This document shows, piece after piece, positions 16,577-24,684 of a DNA stretch of 56,561 bases. The DNA is taken from NCBI GenBank assembly GCA_946409545.1, contig CAMJWT010000013.1, forward strand, positions 1-56,561, in the 5' to 3' direction. The stretch's first letter is position 1. Every line of letters begins with the position of its first letter. The translations under genes were made by a program, and so were the position numbers. Source of the stretch: RUG12783 sp946409545. GTDB taxonomy: Bacteria > Bacillota_I > Bacilli_A > RF39 > UBA660. Under the pieces are notes generated by a model. That model was not told the origin of the DNA and did not search any database. It worked only from the letters and a program-made list of their open reading frames with translations.

Positions 16577-17321
16577 TGAATTATATGATATGATCTTCAA
16601 AAGAAAATCTTTTCATTTATTTAGAAATATTGGTAATGAAAAGATAACTAAAGAAGAACTTGATGATATTGAAAAAGAATTTGAAAAATTAAAACCTCTA
16701 TATGATGATATTAAAGTTGAAATGAGAATAGTTAAGAAAACATCAAAGATTAGAGGTCAAGAATATTCCCTTTTATTCTATTCAGAGAAGAAAGATAATT
16801 ATTTACAAAACATAGGTTATCTTGGGGAACAATTAGATTTATATTTAGTATCTAAAAATATTGGAACATTATGGTTTGGTATTGGAAGACCTGAAGAAAA
16901 AGAATTAGATGGTTTAGATTTTGTTATTATGATTGATATAGCTAAAGTTGATTCACCTGATAAATTTCGTAAGGATATGTTTAAAAGCAAAAGAAAAGAA
17001 GTATCAGAAATATGGAGTGGTGATAATTACTTAGATATTGCTAATATTGTTCGTTTTGCACCAAGTGCATGTAATACTCAACCTTGGAAAGTAGAATCTA
17101 GTAGTGAAGAACTTAAAGTATATCGATATCGTAAAGAAGGTAAACGTGGTATTATGCCTAAAGCTTCTATTACATACTATAATCAAATAGATATTGGTAT
17201 TTTCTTATGTTTTCTAGAATTATGTTTAAATAAAAATAAAATAAAGTTTAATCGAGAATTATTCATTGAAGAAAATCATGATAATGAATTAAACTTATTA
17301 GCAATTTATAATTTAAAATGA
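16569..17321 (+). CDS. Nitroreductase family protein (TM1586-like), 250 aa
   Basis: It resembles the TM1586-type nitroreductases (PF14512), which carry two half domains: residues 1-120 (KRKSFHLF... NIGYLGEQLDLYLVSKNIGTLWFG) and 135-250 (IVRFAPSACNTQPWKVE... QIDIGIFLCFLEL). The RFAPSACNTQPW motif is the FMN-binding segment. It should bind FMN and reduce quinones or nitro compounds; the substrate is not known. It uses a TGA stop, rare in this window. It is the last gene of the YdcF unit. Confidence 0.88.
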   Translation: MNNELYDMIFKRKSFHLFRNIGNEKITKEELDDIEKEFEKLKPLYDDIKVEMRIVKKTSKIRGQEYSLLFYSEKKDNYLQNIGYLGEQLDLYLVSKNIGTLWFGIGRPEEKELDGLDFVIMIDIAKVDSPDKFRKDMFKSKRKEVSEIWSGDNYLDIANIVRFAPSACNTQPWKVESSSEELKVYRYRKEGKRGIMPKASITYYNQIDIGIFLCFLELCLNKNKIKFNRELFIEENHDNELNLLAIYNLK

Positions 17322-17370
17322 TTGTATTTTAACAATTGATTTAATATAATATATGACGTTTGAGGTATAT

Positions 17371-17838
17371 ATGAATAAATCTTATAAACTAGTAGGCTAT
17401 CTTAATTTTTTTGATATTGTACCAAGTATTATATATCCTATATTCGCTGATAATGATAATGATTTATATTGGGCTTTTTCAAGTGTTGATGATTATTTTT
17501 GTGTTTATTATTATACAGAGTTTCTAAAATTACCAACTAAATATAAAAAAAGTGTTAAATTCTTTAAAGATACTAATACTAAATTAGAGATAATAAATGA
17601 ATATTATCAACTTGGTGATTTAGTATTAGCTGGTATAGAATTATCAGATAATGAAGCTTATATTGGCTCAATCGATAAGTATTATGAATTTATTACACAA
17701 TATAAAGAAAAAGTTATAAAGAACAGTGATTATAAATTCAAAGAAGAATTCCTAAGAGAATTAGAACATGATATTATTGATACAGAAAAACTTGTATATC
17801 AAGCAAGTTTAAGTGGTGTATTAGATAAAGCTAAATAA
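17371..17838 (+). CDS. Conserved hypothetical protein, 155 aa
   Basis: The ATG at 17371 is chosen over one at 17353 because GAGGT sits just before it. The protein is rich in Tyr, Asp and Lys, with no signal peptide or full membrane segment. The N-terminal half looks beta-rich (YLNFFDIVPSIIYPIFA, YWAFSSVDDYFCVYYY) and the C-terminal half helical. I do not recognise a family. The next gene (TfoX N-domain) follows after 11 bases on the same strand. Confidence 0.75.
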   Translation: MNKSYKLVGYLNFFDIVPSIIYPIFADNDNDLYWAFSSVDDYFCVYYYTEFLKLPTKYKKSVKFFKDTNTKLEIINEYYQLGDLVLAGIELSDNEAYIGSIDKYYEFITQYKEKVIKNSDYKFKEEFLRELEHDIIDTEKLVYQASLSGVLDKAK

Positions 17839-17849
17839 AAGGAGTATTT

Positions 17850-18143
17850 ATGGCAACAACAAAAGATTATAAAGACTATGTTTTAGGACAATTAAATCTA
17901 CTTGATAATATTAAATGTAGACCGATGATGGGAGAATATTTATTATATTTAGATGATGTTCTTTTTGGTGGTATTTATGATAACAGGTTACTTCTTAAAA
18001 AGACAGATAGTAATAAAGAGTATCATATGGAAGATGCTATTCCTTATGATGGAGCTAAGGCTATGTATTTAGTTCATGATATTGATAATATTGAACTTTT
18101 AATGGAAATTGTCTTAAATACTTATAATGATTTAAAAAAATAA
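17850..18143 (+). CDS. TfoX/Sxy N-terminal domain protein, 97 aa
   Basis: A single TfoX N-terminal domain (PF04993): the pattern LLDNIKCRPMMGEYLLYLDDVLFGGIYDNRLLLK is diagnostic. The C-terminal helix-hairpin TfoX domain of gammaproteobacterial competence activators is absent, as is usual in Firmicutes, where the single domain has no proven link to competence. AAGGAG precedes the ATG. It may form a unit with the unknown gene before it; the pyrG leader begins shortly after. Confidence 0.88.
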   Translation: MATTKDYKDYVLGQLNLLDNIKCRPMMGEYLLYLDDVLFGGIYDNRLLLKKTDSNKEYHMEDAIPYDGAKAMYLVHDIDNIELLMEIVLNTYNDLKK

Positions 18144-18183
18144 TAAAAATTATTAATATTTCATATAAATTACATATTTATTG

Positions 18184-18235
18184 TGCTATAATTAATAAGA
18201 GCCCGGTAAGAGTATCTCTTACTGGTTTTTTTGTT
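18184..18235 (+). promoter_or_regulatory. pyrG promoter and leader attenuator
   Basis: TGC-TATAAT (hexamer 18187-18192) is followed within about a dozen bases by an intrinsic terminator: stem CCGGTAAGAG/CTCTTACTGG (18203-18212 and 18216-18225), 3-base loop, T-run. pyrG then starts at 18251. A terminator directly after the promoter matches CTP-dependent attenuation of pyrG known in Firmicutes. The predicted 5' end is GAGCCC and not the GGGCT of Bacillus subtilis, so the reiterative-G mechanism is not evident. Confidence 0.65.
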
Positions 18236-18250
18236 TTTTAGGAGGTATTT

Positions 18251-19852
18251 ATGACGAAATATGTATTTGTAACAGGTGGAGTAGTATCAGGCTTAGGAAA
18301 AGGAATAACAGCAAGTAGCATCGCCTTATTATTAAAGAGTAGAGGCTACAAAGTCTTTATGCAAAAGTTTGATCCTTATTTTAATGTTGATCCAGGTACC
18401 ATGAATCCTATTCAACATGGTGAAGTATTTGTAACATTTGATGGATGTGAAACTGATCTTGATTTAGGTCACTATGAAAGATTTATTGATGAAGAACTTA
18501 ATTATTCATCAAATATCACTAGTGGTAAAATCTTTAAATCCGTTATTGATAAAGAAAGACATGGTGACTATTTAGGAGCTACTGTTCAAATGATACCGCA
18601 TATTACGAATGAAATAAAAAATAAAGTATATGAAGCAGGGCACTCTAGTGGAGCTGATATTGTTATAACTGAAATTGGTGGAACAGTTGGTGATATTGAA
18701 TCTGAAAGTTTTATTGAAGCTTTAAGACAAATTCAATATGAAAAAGGAAGTAACGAAACCTTCTTTATTCACTGTACTTTATTGCCATTTATCTATGGAT
18801 CTGATGAATTAAAGACTAAACCAACTCAAAATAGTGTTAAAGATCTTCGTAATATGGGTATAAGACCAGATGCGATTGTCTGTAGAACTCCTTTTAGTAC
18901 CAATGATCATATCAAAGAAAAAATATCATTATTTTGTTCTGTTCCTAAAGAAAATGTTATTGATTCTGTTGATGTTACTAATCTTTATGAAATACCAGTT
19001 GATTATTATGAACAAAGAATAGATGAAATAATTTTAAAACAATTTGGATTACCAATAAAAAAAGCTAATTTAGATGAATGGAAAAAGTTAATAAATACTG
19101 TTAATAACTTAGATAAAGAAATAGAAATTGCTTTAGTAGGTAAATATGTTGAACTACATGATGCTTATATCTCTGTTAACGAATCTCTTCGTCATGCAGG
19201 TTATAAATATAATACCAAAATAAATATTAATTGGATTGATTCCGAAACATTAGAAGATGATAGTGTTAACTTAAAAGAAGTATTTAAAAAATCTCGTGGT
19301 ATCTTAGTACCTGGTGGCTTTGGAACAAGAGGTATTAATGGTAAGATTAAAGCAATTACTTATGCAAGAGAGAATAATATTCCCTTCCTAGGAATATGTC
19401 TTGGTATGCAACTAGCTGTTATTGAATTTGCAAGAAATGTGTGTGGTATAAATGATGCTAATTCAACAGAATTTGATGCTAATACCAAAGAACCCATTAT
19501 TGACTTAATGTCTGATCAAAAGTCTGTTGTTAATATGGGTGGAACTTTAAGACTAGGTAATTATGAATGTACAATAAAAAAAGATACTCTTGCTTATAAA
19601 GATTATAAGAGTGAAAAAATCTTAGAAAGACATCGTCATCGTTATGAATTTAATAATAAATATAAAGAATTGTTAGAAGAAAAGGGTATGGTTTTCTCTG
19701 GTAAGAATGATAAAGCTGACTTAGTAGAAATAATAGAAATACCAAAATTAAAACATTTTATTGCTTGTCAATTCCATCCTGAATTTAAATCTCGTCCATT
19801 AAGACCAGCTCCTTTATTTGATTCCTTTATTAAAGCAAGTATTGATAATTAA
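18251..19852 (+). CDS. pyrG: CTP synthase
   Basis: 533 residues, the normal length. The N-terminal synthetase domain opens with KYVFVTGGVVSGLGKGITA and includes GGTVGDIES; the C-terminal class I glutamine amidotransferase domain has GGFGTRG, the nucleophile loop FLGICLGMQLAV and the catalytic His-Glu in CQFHPEF. It makes CTP from UTP, ATP and glutamine. AGGAGG precedes the ATG. It stands alone between its attenuator and a terminator, so it is probably controlled by the leader. Confidence 0.98.
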   Translation: MTKYVFVTGGVVSGLGKGITASSIALLLKSRGYKVFMQKFDPYFNVDPGTMNPIQHGEVFVTFDGCETDLDLGHYERFIDEELNYSSNITSGKIFKSVIDKERHGDYLGATVQMIPHITNEIKNKVYEAGHSSGADIVITEIGGTVGDIESESFIEALRQIQYEKGSNETFFIHCTLLPFIYGSDELKTKPTQNSVKDLRNMGIRPDAIVCRTPFSTNDHIKEKISLFCSVPKENVIDSVDVTNLYEIPVDYYEQRIDEIILKQFGLPIKKANLDEWKKLINTVNNLDKEIEIALVGKYVELHDAYISVNESLRHAGYKYNTKININWIDSETLEDDSVNLKEVFKKSRGILVPGGFGTRGINGKIKAITYARENNIPFLGICLGMQLAVIEFARNVCGINDANSTEFDANTKEPIIDLMSDQKSVVNMGGTLRLGNYECTIKKDTLAYKDYKSEKILERHRHRYEFNNKYKELLEEKGMVFSGKNDKADLVEIIEIPKLKHFIACQFHPEFKSRPLRPAPLFDSFIKASIDN

Positions 19853-19875
19853 AAGAAGTATTAACTTCTTTTTTT
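19851..19875 (+). terminator. Terminator after pyrG
   Basis: Stem AAAAGAAGT/ACTTCTTTT with T-run, overlapping the stop codon. Confidence 0.85.
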
Positions 19876-19876
19876 G

Positions 19877-19902
19877 TGTTATAATTTAGAAGGTGATTAT
19901 TA
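19877..19902 (+). promoter_or_regulatory. Extended -10 promoter with SD at +1
   Basis: TGT-TATAAT (hexamer 19880-19885), GGTGAT at 19892 (exactly the predicted +1), ATG 19902. Confidence 0.6.
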
Positions 19903-20531
19903 TGAAAAATAAATTTAATAAGTTTTCCGTACCATTAGGATTATTAGATTATATAAATCCTATTTGTTACATGATTACAATGATTGTCATATTAAAAAAA
20001 ATAAGTAAAGTAATAGAAACTCCATATATTATTTTATTTATAGGAGCAGTAATATCTATTATTTTTGGGTTTGTTATTCCAACAGTAAAAGTATTAATAG
20101 GTTTAAAAAAAGTAAAGTTTAAGATGCCTGTTAATTTAGTATTTATTGTTAATAGTGGTATTTTATTATCAGGTCTTATGTTATTAAGATATGTCTTTGG
20201 TATACAATTATTACTATTATTAATATTATTTTTAGTAATTGGATTATTATCAATCGTTTATATTAAAACTAAAAAGTTTAATACTGTTGCAGTATTAACA
20301 GGAGCTTTTGGATATTTAATGATATATGTATCATTAATAACATTATCAATTAGATATCATCTAGTATTACCAATTATTATGTATGCAATTGCAATTCTTC
20401 TTTTCTTATTCTTATGTTTTGTTGGTATTAAAGCTAATCTAAAGAAACCTAAAGTACATTGGATAATAGAGTCATGTAATATTCTATGCCAATTATTAGT
20501 AGCAATAGGAACAATAATTTTATTTAATTAG
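19902..20531 (+). CDS. Integral membrane protein, 209 aa
   Basis: ATG 19902 follows GGTGAT. About six hydrophobic helices cover nearly the whole protein, with short basic loops (KKVKFK, KTKKFN, KANLKKPK). No catalytic motif or known transporter signature is seen. It is followed after 8 bases by a Nudix hydrolase gene, so the pair is probably cotranscribed. Function unknown. Confidence 0.75.
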   Translation: MKNKFNKFSVPLGLLDYINPICYMITMIVILKKISKVIETPYIILFIGAVISIIFGFVIPTVKVLIGLKKVKFKMPVNLVFIVNSGILLSGLMLLRYVFGIQLLLLLILFLVIGLLSIVYIKTKKFNTVAVLTGAFGYLMIYVSLITLSIRYHLVLPIIMYAIAILLFLFLCFVGIKANLKKPKVHWIIESCNILCQLLVAIGTIILFN

Positions 20532-20539
20532 GAGACTTT

Positions 20540-20983
20540 ATGAGTTATATAAGTGATATAAGAAAATTAGTAGGACATGCTCCTATAATGTCGGCAGCAG
20601 CAACTGCCATTATTTATGATGAAGAAAGAGGTTTATTATTTGAAAAAAGAACAGATGATGGTAAGTGGTGTTTACCAGGTGGAGCCCTAGAATTAAAGGA
20701 AACATTTGTAGAAGGATTAACAAGAGAAGTTAAAGAAGAAACGAATCTTGATATTTATAATCCTGAATTTCTAACTGTTAATTCTCCAGTATATATAAAA
20801 TATACTAATTTAGATGAAGTTTATTATACAGACGCTGTATATATTGTTCGAGAATTTAATGGGGAACTTAAACCAGATTCTGAAAGTGAAGAATTATGTT
20901 GGTATAAATTAGATGAATTACCTGATAATATTACCCCTTCTCATCAAGAATATATAAAGTTATTTATAGAAAAGAACAAATAA
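20540..20983 (+). CDS. Nudix hydrolase, 147 aa
   Basis: It carries a complete Nudix box: GALELKETFVEGLTREVKEE with Thr-Asn-Leu following, fitting G-x5-E-x7-R-E-U-x-E-E-x-G-U with the last Gly replaced by Asn. Upstream, WCLPGGALEL is the usual entry strand. Such enzymes hydrolyse nucleoside diphosphate-X compounds (for example damaged dNTPs, ADP-ribose or NADH); the substrate cannot be read from sequence. It is cotranscribed with a membrane protein. Confidence 0.92.
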   Translation: MSYISDIRKLVGHAPIMSAAATAIIYDEERGLLFEKRTDDGKWCLPGGALELKETFVEGLTREVKEETNLDIYNPEFLTVNSPVYIKYTNLDEVYYTDAVYIVREFNGELKPDSESEELCWYKLDELPDNITPSHQEYIKLFIEKNK

Positions 20984-21012
20984 AAAAAGATATCATTTGA
21001 TATCTTTTTATT
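20984..21012. terminator. Bidirectional terminator
   Basis: Stem AAAAGATATCA/TGATATCTTTT between convergent genes; T-run on both strands. Confidence 0.88.
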
Positions 21013-22744
21013 TTTCTGTGAAATAGATTCCTTCGATAATAGATCGACACTGTGTTCTTGTACTACCATCAGAACAAAGAACTTTAGTAGCGCTTCCGGC
21101 TCCAGGTTTTTTAATAAATAATGAAGTAGAACCACCACCATCTAGATTAAAGGCTGTTTTACATCCTTGAGCTGCAAAGACAGATCCAACATCATCAATC
21201 TTCATATTAGTATAAGATGATAACATTATATAGTTATTAGAGTTAACTTGGCATATACCTTGTCTTCTTGCATTTTCATTAGAACCCCATGGTTGTTGTT
21301 GACCATTTTTAATTAATAATGGGGCAAAACTCCATGTATTTCGAACATTAGCATCTTTTAGTATTTGAACGGTTCTTTCACGATCAGTTTTACTAATACC
21401 ACCATCATATACTTGTAAGTTTCCATTACCATCAATTGCAACTAACAAAGAATTAGTATTAGTATTATCATCTGTTCTACTACGAGTAATAATACCATCA
21501 GTGATAACAAGCCAGCTACTTGATCGATTATGATAATAATCACTTGGTGGATTCCAAGCTCCTTTTACATAGAAACCGCTAGCATTAAAGCCAATTGCAG
21601 CTTTACTTGATGGGATAAGCCCTTTACTTATATAAGCATTCATCATCTCACCAACAGATGTTCTATTTAAATTACCTGGAATTTCACTATCTTTTAATAC
21701 TTTTCCATATTTTGCTGTATTAGCTTCAAGTTTTTTTATTTGATTAACAGGGTCTTGCATCCATATATATGTTAAATAATAACGACCATTATTTGTTACA
21801 TAGAACTTTAAAGTGCTTCCTTCATATTTTTGAATTGGATTAGGTGGTACAATAGGTTGTTGAACAGCAGGTGCTTTTTCTTTTACAGTAACCGTGCAAG
21901 TTGCTTCTTTATTACCATCTTCAGTTATTACTTTAATTGTTGCTGTACCTGTCTTAACAGCTTTTACTTTACCATTCGTTACTGTTGCAATACTATTATC
22001 ACTACTTTCCCAAGTCATATTTTGATTAGTAGCATTCTTTGGTTTGGTTGTAGCTACTAGTGTTTCCTCACTACCAACGGTTAAAGTTAATTTATATTTA
22101 TTTAAGGTTACATCAGTAATCGGTATTGTTTTCTTTTTAACGGTAACACTAATTGTTGTAGATACATCGTTGTTAGCTTTTAATATTATTGTTGTATTAC
22201 CTTCTGATACCCCAATAATTTCTTTATCTTGAGTGAAACTTACAATATTTTTATCACTTGTAGAAATATTAATATTTTTATTAGTTGCATCTTCTGGTAG
22301 TACCTCATATTCAATTTTACCAGTATCTCCAATTTCAAGTTCAATATTTTGATTTGCAACTTTTATTTCTGTAACAGGGATTTCTTTTATTTTAACAGTT
22401 ACATTTATTATTTTGGTTATTTGTCTTTTCTCAGTAACAGCTTTAATAACAGTATTACCACTACTTACACCTGTAATTAATCCATTATCAACAGTAGCAA
22501 TACTAGGATTAGCACTTTCCCATGTTACATTTTTATATGTGGCATTATCAGGAATTACCGTTGCGGTTATTTGTTTTTGTTCTCCAACATCTACTGTTAT
22601 ATTACCTTCTGATATTAACAAATCTTCTTCTAAGATATCATTACTTAATGGTGAATCTTTGGAAGTAAGTCCACTAATAATTAGATAAATACTAATTAAT
22701 AATATTACGATAAAAAGTATTTTTATTCCTAAATCTTTATTCAT
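21008..22744 (-). CDS. Surface protein with BIG2-type Ig domains and NAGPA phosphodiester glycosidase domain, 578 aa
   Basis: An N-terminal membrane anchor (about 8-26), then three Ig-like domains of the BIG2 type (about 45-300; repeated strings such as ITATVIPDNATYKNVTWES and VATTKPKNATNQNMTWESS), then a C-terminal domain of the phosphodiester glycosidase family (PF09992, NAGPA): AAIGFNASGFYVKG, LLVAIDGNGNLQVYDGG, and the hallmark AFNLDGGGSTSLFIK. This family removes or acts on sugar-phosphodiester groups of surface polymers and appears in exopolysaccharide clusters. The Ig stack probably extends it through the wall. GAGGT precedes the ATG at 22744. Confidence 0.88.
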   Translation of the reverse strand: MNKDLGIKILFIVILLISIYLIISGLTSKDSPLSNDILEEDLLISEGNITVDVGEQKQITATVIPDNATYKNVTWESANPSIATVDNGLITGVSSGNTVIKAVTEKRQITKIINVTVKIKEIPVTEIKVANQNIELEIGDTGKIEYEVLPEDATNKNINISTSDKNIVSFTQDKEIIGVSEGNTTIILKANNDVSTTISVTVKKKTIPITDVTLNKYKLTLTVGSEETLVATTKPKNATNQNMTWESSDNSIATVTNGKVKAVKTGTATIKVITEDGNKEATCTVTVKEKAPAVQQPIVPPNPIQKYEGSTLKFYVTNNGRYYLTYIWMQDPVNQIKKLEANTAKYGKVLKDSEIPGNLNRTSVGEMMNAYISKGLIPSSKAAIGFNASGFYVKGAWNPPSDYYHNRSSSWLVITDGIITRSRTDDNTNTNSLLVAIDGNGNLQVYDGGISKTDRERTVQILKDANVRNTWSFAPLLIKNGQQQPWGSNENARRQGICQVNSNNYIMLSSYTNMKIDDVGSVFAAQGCKTAFNLDGGGSTSLFIKKPGAGSATKVLCSDGSTRTQCRSIIEGIYFTEK

Positions 22745-22808
22745 AAAGACCTCACTACTATCATCTTATATTATATAATATGTTTCTATAAAAAAAAATA
22801 TAATTATA

Positions 22809-22835
22809 TGATATAATTTCATTGGTGAATTATTA
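22809..22835 (+). promoter_or_regulatory. Extended -10 promoter with SD at +1
   Basis: TGA-TATAAT (hexamer 22812-22817), GGTGAA at 22824 (predicted +1), ATG 22835. Confidence 0.6.
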
Positions 22836-23074
22836 TGTTTCAATTATTAACTAATATTAATAAACTTCATACAACTTTTCTTGGTGAAGAAAGAATAAAG
22901 AAGAATCTTGGTATAAAAGATAATGTTATTGAATATTGTAAGAATAAAATTCTTAATAAAAACTGTTTAATTGCTAAAGTAGGTAAGAATTATTATTGTG
23001 AGATTGATGATCTTATTATTACAATTAATGCCTCTAGTTATACCATAATTACCGTTCATAAAAAAACAAATTAG
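22835..23074 (+). CDS. DUF3781 family protein, 79 aa
   Basis: A small protein matching the DUF3781 pattern over its whole length: a leading NINKLHTTFLGEERIKKNLGI helix, then VIEYCKNKI, GKNYYCEIDDLIITINASSYTIITVHK. This family is common in gut Firmicutes; its function is unknown to me. It stands alone with its own compact promoter and a weak hairpin behind it. Confidence 0.88.
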   Translation: MFQLLTNINKLHTTFLGEERIKKNLGIKDNVIEYCKNKILNKNCLIAKVGKNYYCEIDDLIITINASSYTIITVHKKTN

Positions 23075-23095
23075 AAGATAAACTCTTCTTTTTAT
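23072..23095 (+). terminator. Weak terminator after DUF3781 gene
   Basis: Stem AGAAGA/TCTTCT over the stop codon with T-rich tail; short stem. Confidence 0.5.
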
Positions 23096-23138
23096 TTTTT
23101 ATAATGTTGTAATATAATAAAATTGAATAGGAGTTAGT

Positions 23139-24632
23139 ATGAAGATAATAATTAAGTTTAATATTATTATTTTGTTTATATTCTTTATTAACGTTAAAGC
23201 AGATTATAAAATTAATTTTGATAATCTAAATAATATATTTGAATATGAAAACTATAATGATTTTATTAAAGATTATAAAGCTAATAAAGTACCTAAAGTT
23301 TATATAACTAACTTTTTATTTGATGGTGTATCAAAAGTTAAAAATATGGATTTAGATAAGCCAAGTGATGAAATTATAATAAAAGTACTTAATATTAATA
23401 GTGCGGATAATTATGAATTAACAGGTACGTTTAAAGGTATGATTTCCATTAATACTAATAATGTTAAAGGAGAAATAAACATCATTTTAAATGGTGTTAA
23501 TATTAATACAGACTCTAAAAAAGTTCCAGCTATATATATTTATAATAAAAACATTAATTATCTTGATTGTAAGGTTACAATTACAATTGGTAAAGAAAAC
23601 TATATTGAAGGTGGAAGACTTAAAAAAGTTAGTTTAATGCCTTCTAATGAATTAACTAAATATGAGGAATATTATTCTAAAAAGAATATCGATAATTATC
23701 GAAATAATCCTAATTATTATGGAGTTTATACAAGTAAAGAATTAGAAAATATTCTTTTTGCAAAAGTAGAAGCCGATAAAAAAGGGTTAAAAGATGGTGA
23801 TCCATATTATTTTTATAAAGCAAGTGGTGTAATTAGTTCAGATATTGATTTATCTTTTAATGGTGATGGTTATCTAAAAGTTGTTAGTAAAAATAATGAA
23901 GGAATAGAATCTAAAGCTAATTTATCTTTCTTAGGTGGAAAAGGCGATTATGAGATCATATCTTATGAAGATTCTCTTAATACAACAACAGAAAAGATTG
24001 ATGATAATACAAGAAATGATATCGTAATTGATGTTAATAGTTTAGTAGCAAGAATTAATCTTGAAGCTAAAGAAGGAGATGCTATTGATTCTAATGGTAA
24101 ACTAATTATTAATGGTGGTAATATTTATGCTTTTGCCCATCCAATAAGTGAAGATACTGGACTTGATTCGCCTATTGGTATTTATTTAAATGGTGGAACT
24201 ATAATTGCAACTGGTAATAAAGCTGATGAAATTGATGATTCATCACAAAAATATCTTTATATAAAATTAGATGATAGTATTGAAGAAAATAGTTTAGTCG
24301 TTGTTAAAGACCAAAATAATAAAATTATCTTTGCATATAAAGGAGATCGAACTTATAAAACACTTTTATATAGTTCACCAAATCTTGACTATAAATCGTA
24401 TAAAGTATATTCTGGTGGCGAAATAAAAGGTAAAGAAACAAATGGATTATATACTAATATTGATAGTTATCGTGGTGGTAAAATAATATATAGTAGTGAT
24501 GATAATAATGAACCAATTAATAGTACGGATAAATCAATTATCATTTATATCATTGTATTAGTGATTGTTTTAATGGGATTTATCATATCAAGTTATATAA
24601 GGTCTAAAAAAGAAAAAGAAGAAGAGTTTTAA
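23139..24632 (+). CDS. Surface protein with Cthe_2159-like carbohydrate-binding domain, 497 aa
   Basis: Signal peptide (1-21), a long beta-rich body, and a C-terminal membrane segment (about 465-485) with a charged tail. Repeated short turns such as GTFKGMISINTNNVKGEINIIL, DGYLKVVSKNNEGIESKANL and DAIDSNGKLIINGGNIYAF resemble the beta-helix of the Cthe_2159 polysaccharide-binding family (PF14262), which has been linked to pectin or cellulose binding. Attachment to carbohydrates outside the cell is a reasonable inference. GGAG lies before the ATG. Confidence 0.75.
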   Translation: MKIIIKFNIIILFIFFINVKADYKINFDNLNNIFEYENYNDFIKDYKANKVPKVYITNFLFDGVSKVKNMDLDKPSDEIIIKVLNINSADNYELTGTFKGMISINTNNVKGEINIILNGVNINTDSKKVPAIYIYNKNINYLDCKVTITIGKENYIEGGRLKKVSLMPSNELTKYEEYYSKKNIDNYRNNPNYYGVYTSKELENILFAKVEADKKGLKDGDPYYFYKASGVISSDIDLSFNGDGYLKVVSKNNEGIESKANLSFLGGKGDYEIISYEDSLNTTTEKIDDNTRNDIVIDVNSLVARINLEAKEGDAIDSNGKLIINGGNIYAFAHPISEDTGLDSPIGIYLNGGTIIATGNKADEIDDSSQKYLYIKLDDSIEENSLVVVKDQNNKIIFAYKGDRTYKTLLYSSPNLDYKSYKVYSGGEIKGKETNGLYTNIDSYRGGKIIYSSDDNNEPINSTDKSIIIYIIVLVIVLMGFIISSYIRSKKEKEEEF

Positions 24633-24653
24633 TTGACTCCTACTTCTTTTTTT
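24613..24653 (+). terminator. Probable terminator, imperfect stem
   Basis: AAGAAGAAGAG pairs imperfectly with CTCCTACTTCTT, followed by a T-run. Confidence 0.55.
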
Positions 24654-24684
24654 GTTAGTATAAAGGACGCTAGTAGGGGGTATT

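Noticed and set aside
17850..18143. Competence regulator Sxy/TfoX
   Set aside because: Only the N-terminal domain is present; Firmicutes members have no proven link to competence, so no competence role is claimed.
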